Assembly: GCF_002079055.1 (NCBI RefSeq)
Contig: NC_047488.1
Coordinates: 558,001-622,000 of the forward strand
Source of the DNA: Saccharomyces paradoxus
Taxonomy: Eukaryota; Ascomycota; Saccharomycetes; Saccharomycetales; Saccharomycetaceae
Direction of reading: 5' to 3'
DNA length: 64,000 nucleotides
The notes under the pieces were generated by a model. That model saw only the letters and a list, made by a program, of their open reading frames with translations. It did no database searches and was not told the DNA's origin. This document shows, in pieces, positions 28,782-38,965 of the stretch; the first letter of the stretch is position 1; every line of letters begins with the position of its first letter. Position numbers and translations under genes: made by a program.

Positions 28782-30524
28782 TTAGCCGCTTTCCTGAAGG
28801 ATCATTACTAATGTTTGCCAACCAGCCGAGGAGACAAGCTTCAGTAGTGATTCTTCCCATCCAGTTTTCACAGCAGACTCTATTAATAATTTCCATTCGT
28901 CTGGAGAGAGTATCTGTAGGGAATTTAGATATAGTAGCAAGTGAAAGTTCGAAATTTTTTCATGTAAAAGATTGAAATCCCCACTTGAAGCCACATGAAA
29001 TAAATACTTTTTTAATTCTTGATAATCTTGAGATTGCCCCATAGCTTGTCGATTGCTCCATGGAAATCCGATGGATGTAATGAATTTCGAATTTGTTTCC
29101 GCATCGCTATTAGGGAACCCATGGGTCAGCGTCACTAAAAGGTAGTCTACTGGAAATGCAGGCTTGGCATTTTCCTTTACTGTTATGCCATATTCATTTG
29201 ACTTCATGTAAAATATTTCGGGTACATATCTTTCATCGGTAGTATCGTTAATGTATGCCATTGAAGGAAAGGTGGACCCGCAGATCATATCTGCAGTTAC
29301 CAATGCTTCAGCTTCTGTGGACACTTGGTAGCTCGAAATATCAATTTCACCTTCCAAATTACCAGATATGACGCAAGTGACAAACTTGGAAGAAAAAAAT
29401 CCTTGTTCGCTATACCTACTTATATTAGGATGTCTTGATTGATGCCTAGCGGCCATGATAACTTCTAATGATGAAAGAAAAAATGAATCCTTATGTCTTT
29501 TACAAAAAACAGACCCATCGCCAGCTCCTGCATCAGATAAGTCTGTGAATATTAGGCCAATACGTGAAAGCCCCATTTCCTGAGCCTGTTTATCAATTTG
29601 TAGCATTTCACTCTTAACCTGTTCGACGTCCATGGTCAAACCGTCTTGCTCATCATGTTGAGGGGGTTCGTATATTGCCTCGACAACGGCCTTTATACCT
29701 AGAGGTGTGTTATCATATTTGGAGTAGGACCCGTACATATAGCCATATCTTTGCATACCTGTGTACCTCCATGCCTGAATAAATTCATTGATTATTTCAC
29801 TTTTCTGAAATTCGACGTGATCAACCATTCTAAATTCTTGCTGTTGTAACGTAATTGCTGACGGTTGACATTTAGAACAAATTCCCCGAGGCCATGGTTC
29901 GTGGCCATTATGACAACGCTTATTGATTCTGAAATCTGGTTCAGTGAGGGGGGCAATGTAAGAGCTGCCGTTCTCTTTCTTATTAGCATTTTCATTTAAT
30001 TTCTTCAGATATGAATGAAACGATATATGTTTGATCTTGTTTTTCTCATGATACTCTTTGTCCCAAGGGGGTAAAGGCGAGCAGTATTCGCACATACCCC
30101 TATCACCATGCTTGCACAATTTCGATTTTTGGCGAGGAATTAAGCCGTCTTCTTTCTCTAGTTCCTCATCTACACCAAGTTCTCTGATCTTTAGCGGACC
30201 ACATTCGTGTTGACGCTTGTTCTTGTTGCCAATGTCTACGGATCCGATTCCAACATCGACATCATCTTTCTCATTAGCGGACTTGTTCGAATAGTTGAGG
30301 AGCAGCATGTCACCGTGCTTTAACCCTAAATCCGCCACTGTTCGATTAACCAGTTCGGAAACGGCATGAGTACCTTGACCGGGCTTCTCACAAACAGTGA
30401 ATGTATCGACATCGGCATCGGGATCCAGATTACCCAACAACTTTTCAATTACTGTTCCGAAAAGGTCGTTTTCTTGGCAAGAAACTCTGTGTGTACCATT
30501 TTTTGTTCTAAATCTGATAAGCAT
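28782..30524 (-). CDS. NPL4: Npl4, Cdc48-Ufd1 cofactor
   Basis: 580 residues, as in S. cerevisiae. With Ufd1 it recruits polyubiquitinated clients to Cdc48 for ER-associated degradation and OLE-pathway processing. A ubiquitin-like UBX-type fold covers about residues 1-80. Zinc-binding motifs follow: C137 and C145/C148 in LCKHGDRGMCEYC, and the later RCHNGHEPWPRGICSKC. The large MPN-like domain and C-terminal domain, which bind and unfold ubiquitin, come after that. The frame is intact. A PACE-like site lies upstream. Confidence 0.97.
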   Translation of the reverse strand: MLIRFRTKNGTHRVSCQENDLFGTVIEKLLGNLDPDADVDTFTVCEKPGQGTHAVSELVNRTVADLGLKHGDMLLLNYSNKSANEKDDVDVGIGSVDIGNKNKRQHECGPLKIRELGVDEELEKEDGLIPRQKSKLCKHGDRGMCEYCSPLPPWDKEYHEKNKIKHISFHSYLKKLNENANKKENGSSYIAPLTEPDFRINKRCHNGHEPWPRGICSKCQPSAITLQQQEFRMVDHVEFQKSEIINEFIQAWRYTGMQRYGYMYGSYSKYDNTPLGIKAVVEAIYEPPQHDEQDGLTMDVEQVKSEMLQIDKQAQEMGLSRIGLIFTDLSDAGAGDGSVFCKRHKDSFFLSSLEVIMAARHQSRHPNISRYSEQGFFSSKFVTCVISGNLEGEIDISSYQVSTEAEALVTADMICGSTFPSMAYINDTTDERYVPEIFYMKSNEYGITVKENAKPAFPVDYLLVTLTHGFPNSDAETNSKFITSIGFPWSNRQAMGQSQDYQELKKYLFHVASSGDFNLLHEKISNFHLLLYLNSLQILSPDEWKLLIESAVKTGWEESLLKLVSSAGWQTLVMILQESG

Positions 30525-30591
30525 ACTTTCTTTAGGTGAGAATCGGTGTATTTCAGCAGTTTAGAAAAATTTTCTTCACACTGCTATCCTA

Positions 30592-30600
30592 TTTGCCACT
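30592..30600 (-). promoter_or_regulatory. PACE-like (Rpn4) site upstream of NPL4
   Basis: On the minus strand this reads AGTGGCAAA, one base from the Rpn4 consensus GGTGGCAAA, about 70 bases before the NPL4 start. NPL4 works with the proteasome, which makes Rpn4 control plausible; unproven here. Confidence 0.4.
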
Positions 30601-30800
30601 CTTCCATCCTGTTTAATGAGGGCGTTCCTTAAATGGGTAAACGCAATCTCATTACCCGCCGAGATACGTCAAAAGTTTTAGGGACACGTCTAAAAGTTGA
30701 ACTTATACGTGAAAAAATTGACGGAATATTAATGAAATGGCTATTTTGAGGAACCCAAGTACAGGAAAGAGGCACGCACAAACTAGTTGGGGTTGCTAAT

Positions 30801-31421
30801 ATGTCAGAATTTAATGAAACGAAATTCTCTAACAATGGTACGTTTTTTGAAACGGAGGAACCAATTGTGGAGACGAAATCAGTCTCTGTTTACACCCCAC
30901 TCATATATGTCTTTATTCTGGTAGTGTCCCTTGTGATGTTCGCTTCAAACTACAGGAAGAACCAGGCCAAAAAAATTAGCGAACAACCATCGATATTTGA
31001 TGAAAATGATGCTCATGATCTGTATTTTCAGATAAAGGAAATGAGTGAAAATGAAAAAATCCATGAAAAGGTCTTGAAGGCCGCCTTATTGAACAGAGGT
31101 GCAGAATCTGTTAGACGATCATTAAAATTGAAAGAATTGGCTCCCCAAATCAATCTTTTATATAAAAATGGGTCAATCGGGGAAGATTATTGGAAGAGAT
31201 TTGAAACTGAAGTTAAATTAATTGAACTGGAATTTAAAGATACTTTACAAGAAGCCGAAAAACTACAACCAGGTTGGGTGCAATTGTTCGTTATGGTTTG
31301 TAAAGAAATTTGCTTTAATCAAGCTCTTTCCAGACGTTATCAATCAATCTTGAAACGTAAAGAAGTCTGTATTAAAGAGTGGGAGCTGAAGATAAATAAT
31401 GAAGGAAGATTAACCAATTAG
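30801..31421 (+). CDS. SEC66: Sec66 (Sec71), Sec63 translocation complex subunit
   Basis: 206 residues, as in S. cerevisiae. It is a single-pass ER membrane protein of the Sec62/63 complex that handles post-translational import through Sec61. The short lumenal N-terminus has NET and NGT glycosylation sequons (residues 5-7, 12-14). One transmembrane helix spans about 32-49 (TPLIYVFILVVSLVMFAS), and the cytosolic helical domain follows. The upstream region is shared with divergent NPL4. Confidence 0.96.
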   Translation: MSEFNETKFSNNGTFFETEEPIVETKSVSVYTPLIYVFILVVSLVMFASNYRKNQAKKISEQPSIFDENDAHDLYFQIKEMSENEKIHEKVLKAALLNRGAESVRRSLKLKELAPQINLLYKNGSIGEDYWKRFETEVKLIELEFKDTLQEAEKLQPGWVQLFVMVCKEICFNQALSRRYQSILKRKEVCIKEWELKINNEGRLTN

Positions 31422-31591
31422 TACCTGCATGTGTACAGCGATTTCCATTTACTGATTCGGTATTTTTTTAAATATTTGTATAGAATTTGTCATTATCTGC
31501 GTTAAAAAATAGTTATAAAGTATGTACAATAACAATATTGATAAAGTAGTGTGCAAACAGTGAGAAGAAAAGATCATGGTAACTTTTCTTT

Positions 31592-33802
31592 TCAGTGTTT
31601 CCTACCCTTCTTCTTGCTAACTACTTGAAATTCCCAGTCGTCATCATCGTTGCCTGAAAGAGCTAACGCTTCATTCCAACTTAACGGATCACCACCTTGT
31701 TTTTCGCATTCAGCACGTCTCTTGATAAATTCAGTAGCAAATCTCCTACCATCCATAACGTCACTATTTGCGTAAATTGTTTCTTGAATCAACTCTTTGG
31801 ATTCTGGTCCCGTAGGTAAACTCAATAATAGTTCTAAGACATTATTATTTGTTATTCCAGAATTTAATTTCATTTGTGATTTACACCATTTGATAAACTC
31901 CTGACGGGGAGAAACATTATTCATACTGGCAAATGTAGTGGTAGTAGAAGTTATAGTAGTTGTCATCGTTGTTGAAGAGTTTGAACCAGTATTGGCTTTT
32001 GAATATGGAGACACAACGGTGCCAATAGGCGTTTTCGCTTTAGAAGTCACCGTAGTCCAAGTTGTGGACTTTATTTGTCTGGAAGAGCTCTGAACCTTTT
32101 CCCATAATTTCTTCTGCTCTTCTATAAAATTGGGGTCCTTCAACTCCTTCAATGAAGGTGACTCTTTCACATCCTTTGGGTTTTTTTGAAACTGAGATTT
32201 GATATCAATAGTTTGATCTGGTAGTGGGTTGGACTTGTTAGCCCAGTTAAGCACGGACTTCAGTTCCTGCTTTTGCTTTTCTTCTTTGCTATTCCTCTGC
32301 TGTAGACCTAAGATTTCTCCCTTATTCTTTTCAGTGCTAGTTACGTCATTTTTGATTGAGGTGTCGACGGCAGTATTAACTATGACCTTGGAAGACCATG
32401 GTATTGACTTTGCGCTCGAGGAATTCAATGAAGACAAATCCTTTGATGTCTTGAAGTCTTCTGTATGTGTTTGCGTGTCTCTTTCGGTCTTTTCAGATTT
32501 TTTTTGCTTTTTTGCTTCCAATGCTTCTTTTTCTTTCTGTTTTTTCAATAATTCCTTTTGTTCCTTTTGTCTTTTCAATAACTCATCTTCTTTTTGCTTC
32601 TGTTTTTTTAATAAGCGAGTTTCTTCCTTCCTTTTAAGTTCTTCGCTCCGTTTTTCTTGTTCTTCCAATGCTTTTGCTACGGACTCAGATTTTTCCTTTT
32701 TACCTTTCTCCGGAATAGAAGTAGACTTGTCTGGTTTGAACGTTTCATTTTTTTGACCAATGGCGGTAACTGAGCCTAATTTAATGTCAACTCCCTTGGG
32801 GATAGTACCTCCATCCATATCCCAGATATTCTCATGTGTCAATGGCTTGAAAATATCGTTTTCGGCAGCTTTAATAGCGTCAGTGGTAATTGTGGCAGTA
32901 TCGCTTGTGTATGGGGCTAAGGCTAGGTTGATAGAGTCAGTATTGCTTGGTTGAACGTGCATTTTGTCGAAAGTAGTGAATGGATCCGTGTCATACTTTT
33001 GGAGCTTTGTCATTAATTCGCCAAGGGTGATGAAAATATCGTTTATTCCTAGCGTTTCCGGAGTGTTGCCCAATCTTGAAATTTGAAGAGTTGAAGCAAA
33101 ATAACCACCTATGTACCATTGCGACATCAACTGGGTGGTGAACGGACCATGTATCTGTCCCTGAGTGTCTATGTATCTCCAGCTGGATTCAACTGAAACT
33201 GGTGTGGACAGCTGTGTGATTCCACTAATGCTCGCGGTTGGAGGAATATCAGATGACGGGAATAAGTTGACATGAGATTGAGCAGCAGTTGGTGTTCCCA
33301 ATGGAGTAATATCAACAGCCAATGAATGTGTACTCAGATTCATTCCAAGATTAGCAGCATAACTAAAGGACGAGGAAGAGTCGTTTCTCTGCAATAGTGG
33401 ATGCTGCTGAACAGGTGTACTAACCCGCGATTCAGGATGGTCGCCGTGCCAGAATGAGGAACCCATTACTCCTGAGCTTTGAGGAATGAAGGGTTCTTTG
33501 ACGGAAGTGAAGGGTGACGCCGCACGCTGTATACCAATAGAATCAATCAAGGAAGAAGTCCTACTAAGTGGATGTCGACCTCCTAAAAGAGGTGTATTCG
33601 ACCTAAACGTAGATCCAGGAGCAGTATTCATGCCCGCAGCAACAGCACCATTTGTATTGTTATTAACACCGGGTTGGGAGGAGTCCACGCCGGTGGAAGT
33701 TCTGTTAGTGCTGTTCTTTTCTGTATCCATAGAATCGAGTTTTAGGTCCTTAAACTGTTCATTAAAGGAACCAAATAATCTTTGTGAGTCTGGTGCTATC
33801 AT
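31592..33802 (-). CDS. SMY2: Smy2, GYF-domain protein
   Basis: 736 residues (S. cerevisiae 740). Smy2 was found as a suppressor of myo2 and interacts with the Eap1 translational repressor and COPII factors through its GYF domain. That domain starts near W208 (WRYIDTQGQIHGPF, QWYIGGYF) and binds PPGF/PPG-phi peptides. A long KQKEKEE-type charged coiled coil occupies about residues 365-440. The C-terminus contains a conserved motif (EFIKWCKSQMKL) and the basic KKKGRKH end. The unusually long antisense frame inside it comes from this Lys/Glu-rich coding. Confidence 0.95.
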   Translation of the reverse strand: MIAPDSQRLFGSFNEQFKDLKLDSMDTEKNSTNRTSTGVDSSQPGVNNNTNGAVAAGMNTAPGSTFRSNTPLLGGRHPLSRTSSLIDSIGIQRAASPFTSVKEPFIPQSSGVMGSSFWHGDHPESRVSTPVQQHPLLQRNDSSSSFSYAANLGMNLSTHSLAVDITPLGTPTAAQSHVNLFPSSDIPPTASISGITQLSTPVSVESSWRYIDTQGQIHGPFTTQLMSQWYIGGYFASTLQISRLGNTPETLGINDIFITLGELMTKLQKYDTDPFTTFDKMHVQPSNTDSINLALAPYTSDTATITTDAIKAAENDIFKPLTHENIWDMDGGTIPKGVDIKLGSVTAIGQKNETFKPDKSTSIPEKGKKEKSESVAKALEEQEKRSEELKRKEETRLLKKQKQKEDELLKRQKEQKELLKKQKEKEALEAKKQKKSEKTERDTQTHTEDFKTSKDLSSLNSSSAKSIPWSSKVIVNTAVDTSIKNDVTSTEKNKGEILGLQQRNSKEEKQKQELKSVLNWANKSNPLPDQTIDIKSQFQKNPKDVKESPSLKELKDPNFIEEQKKLWEKVQSSSRQIKSTTWTTVTSKAKTPIGTVVSPYSKANTGSNSSTTMTTTITSTTTTFASMNNVSPRQEFIKWCKSQMKLNSGITNNNVLELLLSLPTGPESKELIQETIYANSDVMDGRRFATEFIKRRAECEKQGGDPLSWNEALALSGNDDDDWEFQVVSKKKGRKH

Positions 33803-34150
33803 TACTGATATGGGCTAAGAGGTTGATTATATGGGGGAAGGAGGAAAGGAAGAAAAAAGTTCAAAGAGTACAAATGGAAGTGATGAACTCGGAGAAGCCG
33901 CTAAACTGCGTGTGTGGGTATTTGTAGTACTGTGAGAATTTCTAAAAGGCCCATCAAATCAAATCAACCTATAAATGAAAATATGAGAAAAAAATTTTTC
34001 AGTGCGACTGGAAAAAAAGGCATAGGGTAATTGCGGACTATCTGGGGCACTAAAAATATAGAGGCAGAACTATGTAGTATAAGTAATATGACACTAATCT
34101 AATCTTTTCGACGATTTACGTAACAGGTGTATAAAGGACTTGACATTAGT
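33803..34150. other. SMY2-UMP1 intergenic region
   Basis: 348 bases: the SMY2 promoter and the UMP1 3' end (both genes leftward). No motif I would defend. Confidence 0.4.
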
Positions 34151-34597
34151 TTAAATGCCCAATTGCTTTTCGATTTTGCTGTGAACGTCATCGCCCACCA
34201 TAGTGCTGGCTTGTAGGCCGGTGCCAGGGTAGACGTCCTCCCAATCCATGCTGCACTCTTTGTTCAGTAGTATATCACGGTGTATGCTACCGCTTGTTGA
34301 AAGAGGGTTGAAGTCGGTACGATTAACAATTTCCATTTCCATTGTCCTTTTCATGGGTTCGGCAATGCCAAATATTTGTCGATACTGTTCCATTTGTCTT
34401 TGGCGCTGTGTGGTTTCCCAGTGCTTCAATGTCAACTCTAATGGGTGTCTGTCATTCAATTGTGTGGAAAGAGGTACTGCACCGCCTTCTTGCTGGCGTA
34501 ATGCGTCTGGCAAGGAGGGCACCGCAGAAGAAAGAACACTTCCGTCTTGATCCGTGGAGACTTGAGATTTAAAGTTACCTTGTGGTACGATATTCAT
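34151..34597 (-). CDS. UMP1: Ump1, proteasome maturation chaperone
   Basis: 148 residues from MNIVPQGNFK, the S. cerevisiae length; an in-frame Met 15 codons upstream (34,642) is disfavoured. Ump1 is a mostly unfolded chaperone that guides assembly of the 20S core from two half-proteasomes and becomes the mature particle's first substrate. Conserved stretches are the HPLE segment (DRHPLELTLKHWETT), FGIAEPMKRTMEMEIV, and DWEDVYPGTGLQAS near the end. Divergent from SWD3. Confidence 0.97.
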   Translation of the reverse strand: MNIVPQGNFKSQVSTDQDGSVLSSAVPSLPDALRQQEGGAVPLSTQLNDRHPLELTLKHWETTQRQRQMEQYRQIFGIAEPMKRTMEMEIVNRTDFNPLSTSGSIHRDILLNKECSMDWEDVYPGTGLQASTMVGDDVHSKIEKQLGI

Positions 34598-34698
34598 AGT
34601 TAGTATGCAGGCTATTTCTAATCTTGTCTTATCAATGCACACTCCCTCTAGTGATCAGAAAACTACACAGTATGCTTTAATAACCTCAAGTAGATAAA

Positions 34699-34707
34699 AT
34701 TGCCACC
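34699..34707 (-). promoter_or_regulatory. PACE (Rpn4) site upstream of UMP1
   Basis: On the minus strand GGTGGCAAT: eight of nine bases of the proteasome-associated control element GGTGGCAAA, about 100 bases before the UMP1 start. UMP1 is a known Rpn4 target in S. cerevisiae. The site lies between UMP1 and the divergent SWD3. Confidence 0.55.
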
Positions 34708-34832
34708 GGGTAGTCACCCGGAGAGAGGGCAAAAAAGCAAGGCCATTAAGAAGAGCTTGCGCACTACTGGCGGTAGTTACTCGATAGTTTAAGCCCAAGC
34801 TCATTCATGCAAGTGGTCAATTATATGCTGTC

Positions 34833-35786
34833 ATGTTCCAGTTTGTTGCTTCTGTGGCAACGCAGGATGGATTGAAAGCTACCTGTGCAAAAATTTCCCC
34901 TGATGGGCAGTTTCTTGCCATAACGCAGGGACTTAACATCCTGATATACGACGCCAACAAACAAGCCGTATCACAAACACTAGTCACATCACATGCCAGG
35001 CCGTTCTCAGAGTTATGCTGGTCTCCTGATGGACAATGCTTGGCTACTGCATCGGATGATTTTTCTGTGGAGATAATCCATCTATCTTATGGGCTGCTGC
35101 ACACTTTTGTCGGGCATACGGCGCCTGTGATATCTCTTACATTCAATAGAAAGGGAAACTTGCTATTTACGTCCTCAATGGACGAAAGTATCAAGATATG
35201 GGACACACTGAACGGGTCTTTGATGAAAACAATATCTGCACACTCAGAAGCAGTTGTGTCGGTGGATGTACCCATGAATGATTCTTCCATTTTGAGTTCA
35301 GGTTCGTATGACGGGCTCATACGGATCTTTGACGCTGAGACAGGCCACTGTTTGAAAACGTTGACTTATGACAAGGATTGGAAAAGAGAGAACGGTGTAG
35401 TGCCTATCTCTCAAGTTAAATTTTCAGAAAACGCAAGGTATCTCTTGGTGAAATCACTGGATGGCGTGGTGAAAATATGGGATTGCATCGGGGGTTGCGT
35501 AGTTCGTACTTTCCAGGTCCAGCCCCTCGAAAAGGGTGTGCTGCATCATTCCTGCGGTATGGATTTCTTAAATCCCGAAGATGGATCCGCTCCTCTGGTG
35601 ATCAGCGGTTATGAAAACGGCGATATATATTGTTGGAATTCGGATACTAAAAGCCTCTTACAATTGCTTGACGGTTCTTCGTATCATCACAGCAGCCCTG
35701 TGATGAGCATACACTGCTTCGGTAATACAATGTGCTCCCTTGCATTGAATGGAGATTGCTGTTTATGGAGATGGGTTGAAGAATGA
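34833..35786 (+). CDS. SWD3: Swd3, COMPASS WD-repeat subunit
   Basis: 317 residues (S. cerevisiae 315). It is the WDR5-type beta-propeller of the Set1 complex that methylates histone H3 K4. Successive WD repeats are visible, e.g. ending in DESIKIWDT, SYDGLIRIFDAE, SLDGVVKIWDC, ENGDIYCWNSD and GDCCLWRWVE, making a seven-bladed propeller likely. The start MFQFVASVATQDGLK fits the ortholog. The two extra C-terminal residues (EE) are the main length difference. Confidence 0.96.
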   Translation: MFQFVASVATQDGLKATCAKISPDGQFLAITQGLNILIYDANKQAVSQTLVTSHARPFSELCWSPDGQCLATASDDFSVEIIHLSYGLLHTFVGHTAPVISLTFNRKGNLLFTSSMDESIKIWDTLNGSLMKTISAHSEAVVSVDVPMNDSSILSSGSYDGLIRIFDAETGHCLKTLTYDKDWKRENGVVPISQVKFSENARYLLVKSLDGVVKIWDCIGGCVVRTFQVQPLEKGVLHHSCGMDFLNPEDGSAPLVISGYENGDIYCWNSDTKSLLQLLDGSSYHHSSPVMSIHCFGNTMCSLALNGDCCLWRWVEE

Positions 35787-36148
35787 GCATTATGTACACG
35801 ACAACAAATACTCCGTAAGGATGTAACACAAGAGTATATATAGATATATAATAGACGTCTAAAAGTTTCAAGGGATCGGGCTATCAGTGAGATTTTTTTA
35901 TTTTATTCCAACTATTTTTTTTTTATTTTTCACTCACTGTTGCTTTACGTGATGAGTAAGTTGTCTTAAAAATTACCAAGGAAAGCTCGGGCAACTTCTA
36001 ACATTAAGTGTTCACACCTCGAAGAACTCGCACCTTAGGCCAGCTTCTACAAAAGCTTTGTATAGAATACACGCTGCATCAATAGCTAACCATAATCTTG
36101 TTACTAAATTAGCTTGGTATAAAGTCAGGGAAGTTTTTCACACCCAGT
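35787..36148. other. SWD3-ECM31 intergenic region
   Basis: 362 bases between tandem genes; TATATATAGATATATA near 35,835 and a T-rich run at 35,890-35,935. Nothing else recognised. Confidence 0.4.
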
Positions 36149-37087
36149 ATGAATATAATGAAAAGACAGTTATGTTCTTTCCCCAACCGATTTTTTTCCA
36201 CAGCAAAGAACGTCATCAAATACAACACGATTCAGGATATCAGGAACAAATACATTACTGGTACGCCTTTGTCCATGTGCACTGCATATGACTTCATTAC
36301 TGCTACGTGGGTTAACAGGGCCAATTGTGATTTACTCTTAATCGGAGATTCTTTGGCGATGACTTCATTGGGGTATGATAGCACAATTACGCTTTCATTG
36401 AATGAATTCAAATACCATGTCGCCTCTGTGTGCAGAGCCGAAGGTTCTTCCATGGTGGTGGTAGACATGCCATTCGGTACGTTTGAGTCAGGCATATCTG
36501 ATGGCTTAAAAAATGCCATAGATATCATGAAATTGCACAGCAAAGTCACCTCTGTCAAAGTAGAAGTTGGTTCGTACACCAAAGACAAATATACGATGAA
36601 ATTTATTGAAGAGTTGTGCTCCAGGGGTATCCCTGTTATGGCTCATATAGGATTAACGCCGCAAAAAGTTCATTCGCTTGGAGGCTATAAAGTGCAAGGT
36701 AACAAAAGTCTGTCACAAATGCAGGAGTTGTACGAAACAGCCATGCATCTACAAAAAATTGGCTGCTGGTCTATTCTCATTGAATGTGTCCCTCATAAAA
36801 TGGCTCAATTCATAACATCCAAACTTTCCGTACCAACAATAGGTATCGGCGCAGGTAATGGTACTAGCGGACAAGTTTTGGTTATATCTGACCTTCTTGG
36901 GATGCAAGGTGATTCTGTCCCAAAATTTGTCAAGCAAACTGTAAATATGTCAGATATTGCGACTCAGGGCCTAAAGGAGTACATAGCAAATGTAGAGGAT
37001 GGAACATTTCCCGAAAGAGGTACTCATACTTTCAAAGTTAAAGAGGAACTTTGGAATGAATTTCTCTCTTCAATTAATGAAAAATAA
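36149..37087 (+). CDS. ECM31: Ecm31, ketopantoate hydroxymethyltransferase
   Basis: 312 residues, as in S. cerevisiae. It converts 2-oxoisovalerate to ketopantoate (PanB reaction) in pantothenate and CoA synthesis. The N-terminus MNIMKRQLCSFPNRFF is basic and could target mitochondria. PanB signatures follow: MCTAYDFITA, LLIGDSLAMTSLGYDST with the metal-binding Asp, VVVDMPFGT, VMAHIGLTPQ and IGIGAGNGTSGQVLV. A second frame overlapping the start (36,058-36,291) is spurious. Confidence 0.97.
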   Translation: MNIMKRQLCSFPNRFFSTAKNVIKYNTIQDIRNKYITGTPLSMCTAYDFITATWVNRANCDLLLIGDSLAMTSLGYDSTITLSLNEFKYHVASVCRAEGSSMVVVDMPFGTFESGISDGLKNAIDIMKLHSKVTSVKVEVGSYTKDKYTMKFIEELCSRGIPVMAHIGLTPQKVHSLGGYKVQGNKSLSQMQELYETAMHLQKIGCWSILIECVPHKMAQFITSKLSVPTIGIGAGNGTSGQVLVISDLLGMQGDSVPKFVKQTVNMSDIATQGLKEYIANVEDGTFPERGTHTFKVKEELWNEFLSSINEK

Positions 37088-37240
37088 AAGAATTAAATAA
37101 AAATTATCGCATGGAGAAAGAAAAAATTTTGAATTTCAAGTATATTGAAGACACAAACAATATATAACATACAATAAAGGACCATAGATCATCTATTGTA
37201 TAAGTACATAGGAAAGTGGTTTGGAAAAAATTGTGGGACA

Positions 37241-38596
37241 TCATACAACTAATTCATCAAACTTAGTAAAGAATTCTGCAATCGCCTTGGTAGCCCACGA
37301 ATTATTGTCTTTATCTAGGTAAGCTAAATGACCTCCTAAGTCGGTTCTACAATACAAAACACGAGGATTTTTTTCCACGATTGAGTAAGGTTGATCCGGG
37401 CCGACAACAGGATCATCCCTTGAATTGATAACTAGAGTAGGAACCCGAATTGTATCAACTCTGCTTATTGAGCTGGCCGCTTTATAATATTCCATAGCAT
37501 TTGGGAAGCCTAAAGCAGGCGCAGTGTACAATTCATCAAATTCCAGACTCGATTTAAAGCTTTTTGCCTTTATTAGATTTTCAGGTGTGAACATATAGTA
37601 AGATGGATTCTTGACTGTGGGAGGATGGTCAGGACGGGAGCCATTTGGAACTCCTAGTTCACCCATATTAACTTGAACAGTTCTTGTTAAGAATTGGGCA
37701 ATATTTTTGGAAAATAAAGTCTTTGACCACCAATCCTCGGTCATTCTAAGTGCCGAAAGGAGAAGATCCCAAGGGTTGCACAGGGTAGCAGCTGCAGATA
37801 AAGGAGATTTATCGCCTTCTTCTCCCAGATAGTTTCCCAACATCGTAGCACCGAAGGAGCATCCCACAGCGTATAATTTTCTATTTGGATATCTCTCCTT
37901 TTCTCTTTGCAAAAATTCACGAATATCCATTGTGTGGTAAGCCGTAAATAAATTTCTGGTTGTAATTTTAGAACGTGCACAGCCTCTAGTATTTAGTACC
38001 ACCACTTGAAATCTCCCACTCCGAGAGAGGTTTTCAGCAAGAGATCTTATGATAGGCTCATGACTACCACCAGCAAGACCATGTAGGATAACTACTAAGG
38101 GCAGATCAACCTCCCTTACATTTTCCAATTCATTATCCTTCAGATACCTTGTACGTGGTTGTAAACGAGGCCACCCTTCTGGATGCGTCTCCTTCTCGTC
38201 TTCACCAAATTTTTTCTTATCGAAACCCATAGTACTTTGATCGAGTTTGTAATCCTTCTTCCAGGAATCCATGAGCCAGTCAGCGGTACAAACTCCATTA
38301 TCCGAGAATTTGACAATTTCTCTGCCGTAGAATACAGGAAATTTCTTAGAGAAATCAGCAGCATTTAAGTACAGGGTTTGCAAAATACCTGTGAACAAGT
38401 AAGGACTCAATTTAAATTGAGCACCATTCTTCAACGTTGGGACATATTTGTTAACGAACTCGTCAAATTCAACCTGTTCCTTGTTGTCTTTTAAATTTAG
38501 TTTGATGGAACCATTTTCACCGACGACATGTGAAACAGTACCATTGTATCCCCAATGGAACGGGTTGATAGCTGGCCATTTCGAAACTTCTGACAT
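37241..38596 (-). CDS. EHT1: Eht1, acyl-CoA:ethanol O-acyltransferase
   Basis: 451 residues from MSEVSKWPAINPFHWG, the S. cerevisiae length; the frame extends 12 codons upstream to 38,632 but the extra MRKKKKLRKVSD is not part of the family. Eht1 makes medium-chain fatty acid ethyl esters and can hydrolyse them; it associates with lipid droplets and outer mitochondrial membrane. The alpha/beta-hydrolase features are HGLAGGS (oxyanion region), nucleophile S247 in GCSFGAT, the aspartate in NSRDDPVVGP and the histidine in LGGHLAYLD. Confidence 0.96.
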   Translation of the reverse strand: MSEVSKWPAINPFHWGYNGTVSHVVGENGSIKLNLKDNKEQVEFDEFVNKYVPTLKNGAQFKLSPYLFTGILQTLYLNAADFSKKFPVFYGREIVKFSDNGVCTADWLMDSWKKDYKLDQSTMGFDKKKFGEDEKETHPEGWPRLQPRTRYLKDNELENVREVDLPLVVILHGLAGGSHEPIIRSLAENLSRSGRFQVVVLNTRGCARSKITTRNLFTAYHTMDIREFLQREKERYPNRKLYAVGCSFGATMLGNYLGEEGDKSPLSAAATLCNPWDLLLSALRMTEDWWSKTLFSKNIAQFLTRTVQVNMGELGVPNGSRPDHPPTVKNPSYYMFTPENLIKAKSFKSSLEFDELYTAPALGFPNAMEYYKAASSISRVDTIRVPTLVINSRDDPVVGPDQPYSIVEKNPRVLYCRTDLGGHLAYLDKDNNSWATKAIAEFFTKFDELVV

Positions 38597-38965
38597 ATCT
38601 GAAACTTTTCTTAGTTTTTTTTTTTTACGCAACAGTAATAGAAATAATATTCGAATTTTAGAAAACAGCTCGTATTAATAATCAACGAAGGAAATACTCG
38701 AGGAGCTATACTTCTAGGGACATCCGATATCTGACGCCTTTTTTAAATCTGCACATGCGCAAGATTTGAAAAAAAGGATCTCGGAACCGGAACGAGGTTG
38801 CTCATTTTTTGTTCCGTTTCCGCAGGGTTTTGCAAATCATTAAACAGATACAGAAGGGTCCTTTTAACGTTTATGTGCATTCGTGTAACGTGATAAATAT
38901 GGATCTGTTTAGAATACTAACTTTATGTATATTGATATGAAAAGACTTTGTATTTACAAGAATAT
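38597..38965. other. EHT1-FZO1 intergenic region
   Basis: 369 bases, the EHT1 promoter plus FZO1 3' end. A small open frame crossing the EHT1 start is a shadow. Nothing recognised. Confidence 0.4.

Noticed and set aside
32229-32756. 175-codon antisense frame within SMY2
   Set aside because: It arises from antisense reading of the Lys/Glu/Gln-rich coiled coil and yields only Ser/Phe/Cys-rich low complexity.
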